The position numbers and the translations under genes are program-made. Shown in pieces: positions 6,794 to 15,416 of a stretch of DNA of 33,215 bases. How positions within the stretch are numbered: the first letter of the stretch is position 1; each line of letters begins with the position of its first letter. Source of the DNA: Blastopirellula marina (GTDB lineage: Bacteria; Planctomycetota; Planctomycetia; Pirellulales; Thermoguttaceae); contig DYLS01000047.1 of the NCBI GenBank assembly GCA_020721965.1, positions 1 through 33,215 on the forward strand, written 5' to 3'. The notes under the pieces were generated by a model that was given only the letters and a program-made list of their open reading frames with translations, was not told the DNA's origin and searched no databases.

Positions 6794-9535
6794 TCAAGCC
6801 CCTTCTGCCTTGCGCGGCCGCGGGGGCGGCGCCTCCCAGGGCGGAAGGTCTTCGTCCTCGTCGCGCGGCACGGCGTGAGGGGGCTGCTGCGGCTGCGGTT
6901 CCGGCCCAGCAAATGGCCGCCGCAGGGTCCGGGTTTGCGGCTCTTGCTGGCGGCTCGCCGAGGCCGGACCAAGCTGGCCCTCTGGCGAAAAAGATGCCGC
7001 CGGCACTTCGGGAGGCTGGGGCGAATTGCGGCGTTCCCGCGGATCGACATCGCCACTCGCCACGCTTAACGATGACAACACAATTCGTTTCTCGGCAAGG
7101 GGCTGTCCCGCTTGGCCAGGGGCGTTTCGAGCGGGTATCACCGGTGATCCACTCTGGCCAGGTTGTGGCATCCCCCCGCCCTCTCTTGCCTCCCAGTCTT
7201 CCAGGCTGACCAGCACTTCCCGGGCTTGAGAACCATTGTACGGTCCGACGATGCCGTCTTCGGCCATGTAGTCGATCAGCCGTGCAGCGCGGCCATATCC
7301 AATGCCCAAGGCTCGTTGCAATAGCGAGACGCTTCCCCGTCCCTCGCGAATGACGATATCGACGGCAGTCTCATACAGCTCGTCGCGGACGGCGGGCGGC
7401 GAATTCGCCCCGCCCTGCGAGGCTGGCTTCAACTGGACCAGCTCTTGCACGAATTGCGGCTCGCGGACCGCCACCGCGTCGATCACGCGGTTGATTTCAT
7501 CGTCGCTCACGTAGGTGCCTTGCCCGCGAATCAGCGTGCTGGTGCCCGGCCGGAGGAAGAGCATGTCGCCGTTGCCCAAGAGCTTTTCCGCTCCCATTTC
7601 ATCCAGCACGACGCGGCTATCGACGCGCGATGCGACCTCGAAACAGATTCGGGCGGGCAGGTTCGATTTGATCAAGCCGGTGATCACGTCGACCGTTGGT
7701 TTCTGCGTGGCCAAGACCAAATGAATGCCGACCGCGCGGCTCTTCTGAGCCAAGCGAATGATGTGCGTTTCCACTTCCTTGGCGGCCGTCATCATCAGAT
7801 CGGCCATCTCGTCCGCCACGATCACGATGTAGGGCATGTGGGTCGGTATGCGGCTGCGTTCCTCGTCGCTTTCAGGCCGCATCCGCTCCATCAATTCCTC
7901 TTCGCCCAATTGGTTGTACACGCTGAGGTGCCGCACACCGGCGCGGGCCAAAAGGCCATAGCGTTCCTCCATCTTTTCGACGGCCCAGGCGAGAATCGCC
8001 TCCGCCTTGCGCATGTCGGTGACCACGGGATGCATCAAATGGGGGACGCGTTTGTACGGGCTAAGCTCGACCATCTTCGGATCGATGAGCAACAGCCGCA
8101 CGTCTTCGGGCGTCCGGGTCATCAAGATCGACATGATGATGGAGTTGAGGCAGACGCTCTTGCCCGTTCCCGTTCGCCCGGCGATCAAGAGGTGCGGCAT
8201 GGTGGATAGGTCGACGGTCAGCGGCGCGCCAGCCACGTCTTTCCCCAAAAAGATGGGAATCCGCATGGCCGAGAATTTGGCGTGAGATTCCTCGATTACC
8301 TCCCGCAATCGCACCAATTGGCGCTCGCTGTTGGGGACCTCGATCCCCACGGTATTCTTGCCCGGGATAGGTGCCACGATGCGGACGCTGGGTACGCGCA
8401 GGGCGATGGCCAGGTCATCCGCCAGCACGGTGATCTTGCTCAGCCGCAGCCCGGCCTCCAGTTCCACTTCGAACTGCGCAATGACCGGCCCGGTCTGGAC
8501 CTCCACCACGCGGACGCGGTATCCGAAATCGGCAAAGGTCTTTTCCAAAATCGCGGCCTTGCGGCGGACGTCTTGCTCCTGGGTCTCGAATCGAAATGGC
8601 TCGGACTCTAGAAGCAGGTCGAGCGACGGCAGTTTGTAATCCACCCGCGGAGCCGCGACCGCGATCGATTCGATCTCTTCCAACAAGGACTCGCGGGAGG
8701 GTTTCTGAGGCTTTCGAATCCGCACGTCTTGGCGGTGTAGGGGGGGGCTGCTGGAGGGGGCACCCGGCGCGCTCACGTTGGCACCGTCGCGAGCGGCGTC
8801 GGGGCGGGGCGGAACTACACGCACTTCCCGCGACGTTGCATCATCCTGGGAGTCCGCGCCGGATGCCACGGCCGGCGGGGCGACCTTCCTGCCGCGGCGT
8901 CTGTCGTTCTGGCTCGTTCCTTCGAGGGAAACCCCTTCCAGCGACCCAATCGGCAAACCGTACGCGCGGGCCACGAGGAGAAAGCTCTGCATCAGCCCGG
9001 CCAGCGGCCTCGCGGCCAAATGTGCAAACCCGCTGAGGTGGGCCTCCGCGGCTGCCACAAGACCGCCCGCAAACGCCAGCATGGCGATCAGCAGCGTCCC
9101 TGCCGTCCCTGCGTATTGGCGCAATATCAGGGCGGTCAAGGCCCCCAAGTATCCCCCCGGCCCAACGGACGGTGCGGGACTCCAGTTGGGAATCAAAATG
9201 TCCACGGCGGCGGTCAGTCCCAAAAGGGAGAAGAACCAACCAGCGATTCGCATCCCAGGATGGGAAAAGGGAAGGCGGAACAGCAACGCGATCGTCAGGC
9301 CCGCAAACGCGACTGCCGCGTAGGCCGCGCCCAGGCCTGTCCAATTCAACAAGAAATGGGCTGTCACGGCCCCTGCCCAGCCGCAAACGTTCGACGGCTC
9401 CGGGTTGCCAGGATAGATCGCCTGCGAGGGAGGGTCGGCGGGGTCGAACGTGGCCAGCGATGCGATGAGAAATAGCGTGAGCGCAAAGGAGATCAGGGCA
9501 AAAAGGTCGCGCCGTATTTCCGATTGCACGGACAT
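6794..9535 (-). CDS. ftsK: DNA translocase FtsK/SpoIIIE
   Basis: The start is placed at ATG 9535 (MSVQSEIRRD), just before the first membrane helix; an upstream in-frame start at 9616 would add 27 unlikely residues. The product is 913 residues. The N-terminal about 200 residues contain four or five membrane helices, followed by a charged linker. The motor domain has Walker A GRTGTGKS (K459) and Walker B LLLIDPKMVEL. The DNA-reading gamma winged helix lies at about residues 717-777 (LLQRALGIGYGRAARLIDYM). FtsK pumps DNA at the division septum and activates XerCD at dif. Unusually, about 135 Pro/Gln/Glu-rich residues follow the gamma domain, which is normally at the C-terminus. The stop is about 45 bases from element copy B. 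Confidence 0.95.
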   Translation of the reverse strand: MSVQSEIRRDLFALISFALTLFLIASLATFDPADPPSQAIYPGNPEPSNVCGWAGAVTAHFLLNWTGLGAAYAAVAFAGLTIALLFRLPFSHPGMRIAGWFFSLLGLTAAVDILIPNWSPAPSVGPGGYLGALTALILRQYAGTAGTLLIAMLAFAGGLVAAAEAHLSGFAHLAARPLAGLMQSFLLVARAYGLPIGSLEGVSLEGTSQNDRRRGRKVAPPAVASGADSQDDATSREVRVVPPRPDAARDGANVSAPGAPSSSPPLHRQDVRIRKPQKPSRESLLEEIESIAVAAPRVDYKLPSLDLLLESEPFRFETQEQDVRRKAAILEKTFADFGYRVRVVEVQTGPVIAQFEVELEAGLRLSKITVLADDLAIALRVPSVRIVAPIPGKNTVGIEVPNSERQLVRLREVIEESHAKFSAMRIPIFLGKDVAGAPLTVDLSTMPHLLIAGRTGTGKSVCLNSIIMSILMTRTPEDVRLLLIDPKMVELSPYKRVPHLMHPVVTDMRKAEAILAWAVEKMEERYGLLARAGVRHLSVYNQLGEEELMERMRPESDEERSRIPTHMPYIVIVADEMADLMMTAAKEVETHIIRLAQKSRAVGIHLVLATQKPTVDVITGLIKSNLPARICFEVASRVDSRVVLDEMGAEKLLGNGDMLFLRPGTSTLIRGQGTYVSDDEINRVIDAVAVREPQFVQELVQLKPASQGGANSPPAVRDELYETAVDIVIREGRGSVSLLQRALGIGYGRAARLIDYMAEDGIVGPYNGSQAREVLVSLEDWEAREGGGMPQPGQSGSPVIPARNAPGQAGQPLAEKRIVLSSLSVASGDVDPRERRNSPQPPEVPAASFSPEGQLGPASASRQQEPQTRTLRRPFAGPEPQPQQPPHAVPRDEDEDLPPWEAPPPRPRKAEGA

Positions 9536-9825
9536 GAATGACCGCCTCGTGGAAGGCAGAGCGAGGTGAGCAGGGATCCCTTGGCCTTCATCGGCACTCA
9601 GAAATGGGCGGAACACCTTTCCAGCGTCTTCCCAGTTAGTCTTCGCGACCCCTTTTCACGGCACGGTCGGCAGGAAAGCGCCGTCCCGAACAGTTTTCCC
9701 GACCACCGTGTTCCAACCGCTGCAACCCGCATTACCGGAACCGCCCCCACCGGATCGGAGCAGGGGCAGCGACTCTTTCAAGCTCGATCCGAGTCTGGAA
9801 TGCAAGCTCCGCTGGCCTGCGGTCG

Positions 9826-9937
9826 TACTACAGTGCAGGGTTGATTGCTTGGCTGGACGTCTTGTGGTGATGCGGCATAACGGCTCCCAATAGATGCTGG
9901 GCACAGCATCCAGTCAGGCAGAGTCTGCGCTGTAGTA
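9826..9937 (-). repeat. Family-1 inverted-repeat element, copy C (reverse orientation)
   Basis: Read on the minus strand it begins TACTACAGCGCAGACT, contains GCATCACCACAAGACG, GCCAAGCAATCAACCC and ends GCACTGTAGTA. It is 112 bp long and lines up with copies A, B, D, E, F and G along its whole length. It sits between divergent ftsK and bcp. Its right-hand (plus-strand) end is repeated in tandem. Confidence 0.8.
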
Positions 9938-9998
9938 CGCAGACTTTGCGCCGTCGTGCGCAGACTCGGCGCTTATATGCAGACTTTAGCGCTGTGGC
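9918..9998 (+). repeat. Tandem repeat, 19-21 nt x 4, of the end of copy C
   Basis: Units start at 9918, 9939, 9960 and 9979 with GCAGAGTCTGCGCTGTAGTA, GCAGACTTTGCGCCGTCGTG, GCAGACTCGGCGC and GCAGACTTTAGCGCTG. The complement of this unit is the left end seen in copies D and F (TACAGCGCAAAGTC), so the array is an amplified element terminus. Confidence 0.8.
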
Positions 9999-10339
9999 AC
10001 TCGGCAACTTTCCGAATTGCGGAAATCACCCGGCCCACGGAAAAATTGCCGTTCTTTCACGCTGGCTTCCGCTGAACGAGGGCGTGGAAGTCGCCGTCAA
10101 CTCGTTCCACAGGGCAAAGGTCGTGCCGGGGCGGTCTGGCCTTTGTATCCCAGCGGCATAAAATGGTTATCGGCTTCTGTCGCGAGTAGCGCAGGGGCGG
10201 TTCCCCGCAGCAACTCGTGACGGTAGCGACGCGTGACGGTACGATCGGTCTTGGGCTAGGCTCGGTCGACAACGGAGGCCATCGCTGTCAGAAAGACTGC
10301 GGTTGGTGAGAAAGATTGCAGCTAGAAGGATTAGTGAGC

Positions 10340-10816
10340 ATGGACGACTGGTTGGAACCCGGGAAAAAGGCCCCTGATTTCACACTCCTGTCCGATTCGG
10401 GAGAAAAGGTCAAGTTGAGCGACTTCCGCGGCAAAACGGTGGTCCTGTACTTCTACCCCAAGGACGACACGCCGGGCTGCACGAAGGAGGCGTGCGCCTT
10501 CCGCGATTTGCAGGCAGAGCTGCAAAAGCGGAACGCTGTGGTCTTGGGCATCAGCGCCGATGATGTCGCCAGCCACGGCAAGTTTCGCGACAAATACCAG
10601 CTCAATTTCCCACTGCTGGCCGACGCGGATCACAAGGTGGCCGAGAAGTACGGGGCCTGGCGGGAGAAGGTTCGCTTTGGCAAGAAATCCTTCGGCATTC
10701 AGCGATCGACATTCCTGATCGATTCCGAGGGCAAGATTTGCAAGGTGTGGAAGAACGTCCGGGTAGAGGAACATGACCAGCAAGTCCTGAACGCCCTCGC
10801 CGAAACGGCTTCGTGA
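10340..10816 (+). CDS. bcp: Thioredoxin-dependent peroxiredoxin, Bcp/PrxQ type
   Basis: The start is placed at ATG 10340 behind AGAAGGA (10324-10330); upstream in-frame GTG and TTG codons lack a ribosome site at good distance. The product is 158 residues, the usual size. The thioredoxin fold carries the peroxidatic site [11 protein letters not shown]47 attacks the peroxide and C52, five residues later, is the resolving cysteine of PrxQ-type enzymes. [12 protein letters not shown] and the later RSTFLID are family-typical. It reduces hydrogen peroxide and alkyl hydroperoxides in the cytoplasm using thioredoxin. A lipoprotein gene follows after 80 bases on the same strand. Confidence 0.95.
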   Translation: MDDWLEPGKKAPDFTLLSDSGEKVKLSDFRGKTVVLYFYPKDDTPGCTKEACAFRDLQAELQKRNAVVLGISADDVASHGKFRDKYQLNFPLLADADHKVAEKYGAWREKVRFGKKSFGIQRSTFLIDSEGKICKVWKNVRVEEHDQQVLNALAETAS

Positions 10817-10896
10817 GTCCAAGGCGACAGCCTGGCCGCAAAGGATCCATGATTGGATGGGGGTAGTATTCTGCATCAACTGGAGAGAATGTGTTC

Positions 10897-11694
10897 ATGA
10901 AGATGCTTGCTTCGCTATACGTGCGTGCCGTCTCGCGGCAGCGGGATCGCCTTTCGCCTGTTTTTTCTCAGCGGCTCGTTGCCGTGTTGTCCATTGTCGG
11001 CATCGGAATGCTGATTGCGTCGGGATGTTCCGAGCAGCCCGCGACGTCCGAAGCCGGGGGCGAGGCCGAGACGGTCATCATTCGGCCTGAGAGTTCCGGA
11101 GCCGATTCCGCCGTTTCTGGTAGTGCGTCCGCCAACGCCCCAACCAGCGAAGAGCCTCCGGCCGCTTCCGCCACGCAAGGCCGCGAACCGTCCCCGGAAG
11201 CCATGCCGGGGCATTCCGGCGGCGAGCTGGTGCTTGCGGGCAAGTTTCGGGTAACCTTGCCCGACGGTTGGCAGCCCAAGCAACCGGCCATCAACATGAT
11301 CGAATATGAATTCACCGTGCCCGCGGCGGAGGGTGACCCGCGGGATGGACGAGTCACATTTATGGCGGCCGGAGGGACGGTGGAGGCCAATATCGATCGT
11401 TGGCTAGCCCAGTTCGCGCAACCCGACGGCTCCGACACCCGCGATCGGGCCAAGATCGAAAAAATCCAAGTTTCTGGCTTGGATGTGCACCTGGTCGATG
11501 TCGCGGGGACGTTCAATGAATCGAGCGGCCCGATGATGGGGAACCCCATCCCCAGGCAAAACTATCGCATGTTGGGCGCCATCATCGCGAATCCGGATGG
11601 CGGCATGCCCTACTTCATCAAGTTCTACGGTCCTGAAAAGACCGTGGCCGCAAACGCCGACGCCTTTCGTAAAATGATCGAGTCGCTGCACTGA
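10897..11694 (+). CDS. Predicted lipoprotein of unknown function
   Basis: The start is placed at ATG 10897, 9 nt after GGAGAG at 10882-10887. The 265-residue product has an unusually long N-region, then a hydrophobic stretch ending in the lipobox LIASGC with C44 as the predicted lipidated residue. Residues of about 45-105 are a low-complexity Ala/Ser/Glu/Pro linker. A compact domain of about 150 residues follows, starting near FRVTLPDGW, with alternating beta strands and a final helix (ANADAFRKMIESL). This resembles a family of planctomycete envelope proteins annotated only as hypothetical; I assign no function. It may be co-transcribed with bcp. Confidence 0.75.
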   Translation: MKMLASLYVRAVSRQRDRLSPVFSQRLVAVLSIVGIGMLIASGCSEQPATSEAGGEAETVIIRPESSGADSAVSGSASANAPTSEEPPAASATQGREPSPEAMPGHSGGELVLAGKFRVTLPDGWQPKQPAINMIEYEFTVPAAEGDPRDGRVTFMAAGGTVEANIDRWLAQFAQPDGSDTRDRAKIEKIQVSGLDVHLVDVAGTFNESSGPMMGNPIPRQNYRMLGAIIANPDGGMPYFIKFYGPEKTVAANADAFRKMIESLH

Positions 11695-11837
11695 GCCGTA
11701 TTCACCGCAGCCGGACCCGTCTTGCCGTCCCCGGGGCCGGAATCTGGCTCGGTCGTTTCAGGGTAGCCTCTCCGGCTGCGCAAATCATCCCGTTCACCAC
11801 GGTTGATTGGTTCCGATTGACGGAGGATGCGTCCGCA

Positions 11838-12296
11838 ATGAAGGTCTTTCTGGCCGGGATCATGCAGGGGTCTCTCACCGAAAAAGGCCTGCACGATCAG
11901 GATTATCGGTCGGAGTTGCGAGGCGCGCTTGCGCGGGCCTTTCCGGACGCGGATATTTACGATCCCCTGGCGGACCACCGAAACTCGCTGGACTACTCAC
12001 GGAAGACGGGCCGTGAGGTCTTCTTCCAGCACAACCGGATGTGCCGCGAAGTGGACCTGCTCGTCGCCTACCTACCGCAGGCCTCGATGGGGACTGCGAT
12101 CGAGATGTGGGAGGCCCATCAACACGGGGCGGTGGTCATCAGCATCAGCCCCATGCGGCACAACTGGGCGGTGAAGTTCCTCAGTCACGCCATCTACCCG
12201 GATGTCCCCGATTTTTTCGCTGCCCTGGAGTCGGGGGAGGTCGCGCAACTCATTCGTCGAACTCGAAGCGCGACCACTGCGGCTGAGGGCGATTGA
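11838..12296 (+). CDS. Nucleoside 2-deoxyribosyltransferase-like protein
   Basis: The start is placed at ATG 11838 behind CGGAGGA at 11821-11827. The 152-residue product opens with MKVFLAGIMQGS, like the FLAG-type phosphate loop of the nucleoside 2-deoxyribosyltransferase fold. It has the DIYDPL segment after strand 2. It continues with CREVDLLVAYLPQASMGTAI followed by EMWEA, where the GTAIE glutamate corresponds to the catalytic position of the family. These enzymes exchange bases on deoxyribonucleosides or hydrolyse nucleotide N-glycosidic bonds. The fold assignment is fairly secure; substrate and pathway are not. It converges on the next gene with an 83-base gap. Confidence 0.7.
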   Translation: MKVFLAGIMQGSLTEKGLHDQDYRSELRGALARAFPDADIYDPLADHRNSLDYSRKTGREVFFQHNRMCREVDLLVAYLPQASMGTAIEMWEAHQHGAVVISISPMRHNWAVKFLSHAIYPDVPDFFAALESGEVAQLIRRTRSATTAAEGD

Positions 12297-12379
12297 TTGC
12301 CAAGTTGCGGATTCCACGCGCGGACGGCGGCGCGGACCGCGGGGGCGGGGGAAAGGCCACGGATATGGCACCCGGCCGC

Positions 12380-12907
12380 TCAGGACGCCTTGCGGGCCAA
12401 CAATTCCCGGAACGCGCGCTGGGCCATCCAAATCCGACGTGCCTGCTCTGCCACGGCGGGTGCAAACGGCACCGCCTGCCACCGGAGTCCTTCTGCGTCT
12501 TCCCGCAGAAAAACGATGTCGCCTACGGAACTGGATTCCAGGCCTGGCAGGGGGTGAATCTCGATACCCCGGATCTCGTCCCACGGCACAAATTGCACGA
12601 CCCGGCCGGGCATACCGCGGAGAATGGCAGCGCCGCTCTCGGTCAATCGATAATACAAACAGCCCCAAGGGCGAATGCGCCAAAGATAAAGCGCCGCCGC
12701 CGGTAGCGCGACGATCGCCCCCACGGCGACCGTCAAAAGGCGGTTCGCGCGGATCGCCGAGTTCCACAGCCGCACGATCGCGACGCCGAGCGGCCACAGC
12801 GCAATCGTGGGCCAAACCGTCTTGATGCTACGGCCCAGCCCTCTGGCCTCGCTCGTAGAACGCTCGTCTTCCATCAGATGCTTGGGCCTCTCGAGTAAGG
12901 TGGTCAC
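12380..12907 (-). CDS. Small membrane protein with PH-like cytoplasmic domain
   Basis: This 175-residue protein may start at GTG 12907 or at ATG 12874 (MEDERS); neither has a strong ribosome site. Two membrane helices are evident at about residues 30-50 (TIALWPLGVAIVRLW) and 57-79 (LLTVAVGAIVALPAAALYLW). The C-terminal half (YRLTESGAAILRG, then VPWDEIRGIEI) is like the bacterial PH domains of DUF304/YdbS-type proteins, where a tryptophan-rich WDEI element follows a two-helix hairpin. Function unknown. Confidence 0.6.
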   Translation of the reverse strand: MTTLLERPKHLMEDERSTSEARGLGRSIKTVWPTIALWPLGVAIVRLWNSAIRANRLLTVAVGAIVALPAAALYLWRIRPWGCLYYRLTESGAAILRGMPGRVVQFVPWDEIRGIEIHPLPGLESSSVGDIVFLREDAEGLRWQAVPFAPAVAEQARRIWMAQRAFRELLARKAS

Positions 12908-13356
12908 TATCCGTCGCTCTGGCTGCTCAATGAGTAGTACAGGAGTTTGAGATGCCTTGCATCCGGAATGCGGCGGCCTCCGCGGACGCGGAACCGCGGC
13001 AATCCAGGAACCACTGGCAAGATGCTTTGCACCCCGCCGCGACTAAGGCCATCTGATCCTTTGCGATCATACCGCTTCGATCGTGATCATACGGCTTCGA
13101 TCATACCGCGCCGTTCCAGGCCGGGCAATCGGATGTCGCCATTCGCGAGCTCCCTTCGGCCCGTCATTGACCACCAGGGAAACCAGCGTTAGACTGATTG
13201 ATTGACCGAGCTGGCAAGTGCGCACGATTGGGCGAGCTTTAGGCGTAAGGCCGGTCGGCCATCGAGGGGTTATGCATCGGATAGCCCACCGGTTGGCTAG
13301 TCGGTTCCCTCCAATGAGGCATTCGCCGCCGGTTAAATTTCTGCTGATTCGTTCGT
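12908..13356. other. Intergenic region upstream of tRNA-His
   Basis: This 450-base spacer contains no credible gene. A short repeat built on GATCATACCGCTTC recurs at 13065, 13085 and 13099. The tRNA promoter should lie in the last 60 bases, but I could not assign it. Confidence 0.5.
13065..13110 (+). repeat. Short direct repeat GATCATACSGCTTC x 3
   Basis: GATCATACCGCTTC, GATCATACGGCTTC and GATCATACCGC occur at 13065, 13085 and 13099. It is a small member of the short tandem repeats that fill the spacers of this window. Confidence 0.65.
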
Positions 13357-13431
13357 GGTGGCTGTAGCTCAATTGGTTAGAGTACCAGACTGTGGATCTG
13401 GGTGTTGGGGGTTCGAGTCCCCTCAGCCACC
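13357..13431 (+). tRNA. tRNA-His (GTG anticodon)
   Basis: A full cloverleaf is readable. The acceptor stem GTGGCTG (13358-13364) pairs with CAGCCAC (13424-13430). The D arm starts TAGCTCAATTGGTTAGAGTA. The anticodon stem CCAGA/TCTGG encloses the loop CTGTGGA with anticodon GTG at 13392-13394, and the T arm is GGGGGTTCGAGTCCCC. The preceding G at 13357 can pair with C at 13431, the extra G-1:C73 pair diagnostic for tRNA-His. CCA is not encoded. A terminator follows directly. Confidence 0.97.
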
Positions 13432-13439
13432 CTTCTCAA

Positions 13440-13472
13440 GGTCGCCGGTCAGGCAATGGCTGGCGGCCTTTT
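13440..13472 (+). terminator. Rho-independent terminator of tRNA-His
   Basis: GGTCGCCGGTC (13440-13450) and GGCTGGCGGCC (13458-13468) form an 11-pair stem including three G-T wobbles around the loop AGGCAAT, followed by TTTT. It lies 9 bases after the tRNA and about 30 bases before the 3' end of the convergent hydrolase gene. Confidence 0.75.
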
Positions 13473-13500
13473 GGGGGTATTGGGGGACGATCAGCCCGGG

Positions 13501-15228
13501 TCAATTGGCTCCCCGGCTGATCAGGCGTCCGAATTCCGGCAAGAGGTCGTAGCGTTTCGTCCAGGGAGTGTACATCAAGCCCCGCACTCCGGGCAGATCG
13601 TTCGCACATCGCATCCAGCCCTTTACGTCCTCTAGATTGTCGGCATCGTAATAGCAGGCGATCAACATGCGGAAACCCTGATCGGCGAAGAATTTCAGGG
13701 ATTCTGGTCGTGGCTTTCCGCCCCAGACCGCCATGATGACGTCCTTGGGGACGTAGTTCCACGAGCCTGTGAAGTCGCCGCCCACCAAATAGTAGTCTCC
13801 GTGGGCGTTGTGATTGGGGTCGAACATGTCGGACCAGATGTAAACTTCGATGCCGGGATTGTGGCGGCGCAGGGCCTCCACCTGCCGCTGGACGCACCGT
13901 CCCAGCAGCTCCGCCATGTTCTGCCCGCGGCAGGCCTCGCAGGTTCCGCCCATGCGGACTTCATCCATGTTTAGCAGCACCTTTTGGGGATGAAGGTGCT
14001 GTGCCAGCAGCGCCGCTTCGTGCTCGAATATCTCGTACACTTCCGGTTCGCCCATGCAAACCGTGATTTGCGATTCATTGATTTTCTGGGCGTGATACCA
14101 ACTGACGCGGAGGCGCTGCCCATCACGGATACGGGAGTCCCGGGTGAGTCGCAGCGGCGGGGCCTGTCGATCGACACGGTACGGGCTGTAGGCAGGATCC
14201 TCCAGAGGAAGGTAGTCCTTGCCCTCCTCGAAAACAGTTCCGTCCTCCCCTCGGACGGTGACCAGCGTTCCGGGTCGCCGCAGCACATTCAGCGGGCCGA
14301 TTTCCTCGATCGACCAGTCATCCAGCCAGAACCGCCCGCCACGGCCCCCCCAAACCCCGGCGTAGAGTCGCACCCGATCGAATTGCAGGCTATTGAAAAC
14401 GAACGTGCACTTGGTCCAATCGGCGGTCTCCGGTAGGTTGAATTCGAGCGGGGCGAGAGTCCGCTTGTCGGTCAGGACTTGGATCCGGAATGCCTGGCGG
14501 GGCTGCAATCGCTCGGTTTTCACCCAACAAGTGACGCGATAGCAACGGTACGGATGGACGGCTACCTCTTGCATCACTCGCCCGTGGCCGTGCGGATTGG
14601 TGCCGAAATTCTCCATGCGGAGCGAGGCCCTGCCACCGTGGAAGATTTGGGTATCGATGAAGCTGACCTCGCCCGGTTGGTCGTGAAAGTGGTACGCCTT
14701 GGCACGGTTCCCCGAAAATTCCTCGAAGCCACCGTTGGCCAGTTCGACGGGCGGGTCCGCCTCCAGCCAGGCACGGTCACCGTGAACGACGAGGAGGGCG
14801 TCGCGGACGGGAAGCCCCTCGGCCAAATAGCGATTGTGAGCGAGGATACCGCCGCCATAACCTACGGAAAACACGGCGGGTATCAACTCGAGATGAAGCC
14901 GCGCGCAGGTTTCGCGAACGGCCTCCAATCGCCGGAAATATTCCGGGGACCCTTTGCAGAGGCTGTCCAGACCGCAGGAAATTACGGCACCGTTGCAGCC
15001 GTTATCGACGGCGGTTTGCAGCACCCGGCCGATTTCCTCCACATCGGTATCTCGGCTCAATCCCCAGCCGAAGACCCAAACAAAGCGGTCCTGGTATTCC
15101 GCGGCATGACCCGCCGCGAGAGCACTCGGCACGAGCAGGGCGAGCAGCAAGGCCCCTGGAATGCGCTCGGGCCGCCTTGTTGCACAAAACCAGACTCTGA
15201 GCGCCGCGAGCGAGAAAAGTCGATCCAT
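13501..15228 (-). CDS. Secreted GH20-like hydrolase with inserted carbohydrate-binding module
   Basis: The start is placed at ATG 15228 (MDRLFSLAALRVW); the upstream in-frame extension to 15330 looks non-coding. The product is 575 residues with a late signal peptide (GALLLALLVPSALAAGHA). Residues of about 48-165 look like the first half of a TIM barrel (VFGWGLSRDTDVEEIGRVLQ). Residues of about 170-340 resemble a CBM4/9-like jelly roll, opening ELANGGFEEFSG and closing RFWLDDWSIEEI. The barrel then resumes with KVLLNMDEVRMGG: the D422-E423 pair recalls the catalytic Asp-Glu of GH20 hexosaminidases, and VYIWSDMFDP the later barrel strand. A hydrolase acting on a beta-linked sugar is plausible, but I cannot name the family with certainty. 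The FG-GAP gene upstream on the same strand may be co-expressed. Confidence 0.7.
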   Translation of the reverse strand: MDRLFSLAALRVWFCATRRPERIPGALLLALLVPSALAAGHAAEYQDRFVWVFGWGLSRDTDVEEIGRVLQTAVDNGCNGAVISCGLDSLCKGSPEYFRRLEAVRETCARLHLELIPAVFSVGYGGGILAHNRYLAEGLPVRDALLVVHGDRAWLEADPPVELANGGFEEFSGNRAKAYHFHDQPGEVSFIDTQIFHGGRASLRMENFGTNPHGHGRVMQEVAVHPYRCYRVTCWVKTERLQPRQAFRIQVLTDKRTLAPLEFNLPETADWTKCTFVFNSLQFDRVRLYAGVWGGRGGRFWLDDWSIEEIGPLNVLRRPGTLVTVRGEDGTVFEEGKDYLPLEDPAYSPYRVDRQAPPLRLTRDSRIRDGQRLRVSWYHAQKINESQITVCMGEPEVYEIFEHEAALLAQHLHPQKVLLNMDEVRMGGTCEACRGQNMAELLGRCVQRQVEALRRHNPGIEVYIWSDMFDPNHNAHGDYYLVGGDFTGSWNYVPKDVIMAVWGGKPRPESLKFFADQGFRMLIACYYDADNLEDVKGWMRCANDLPGVRGLMYTPWTKRYDLLPEFGRLISRGAN

Positions 15229-15416
15229 GCCACACCCCCCGGTGTTTCTCAAAAACGGCAAACCCTGACGCGACCGATTCGCCGATTTAGCAGGACGCGC
15301 CACGTCCGTAGCCGCTAACCAATCCCGCACTCTGTGGGATTTAACGCCCCCCGCTAGGGCTGTCAGAGATCGCAGCGGTCAGCGGCTCACGCTCAGTAGC
15401 ACATGCAGCGGGAAAG

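Larger units (their letters stand above)
9536..10339. other. Divergent ftsK-bcp intergenic region
   Basis: This 800-base spacer holds element copy C (9826-9937) and a tandem array of its end (9918-9998). The stretch 9999-10339 before bcp shows no gene. Promoters for both divergent genes must lie here, but no convincing -35/-10 pair was recognised. Confidence 0.55.
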
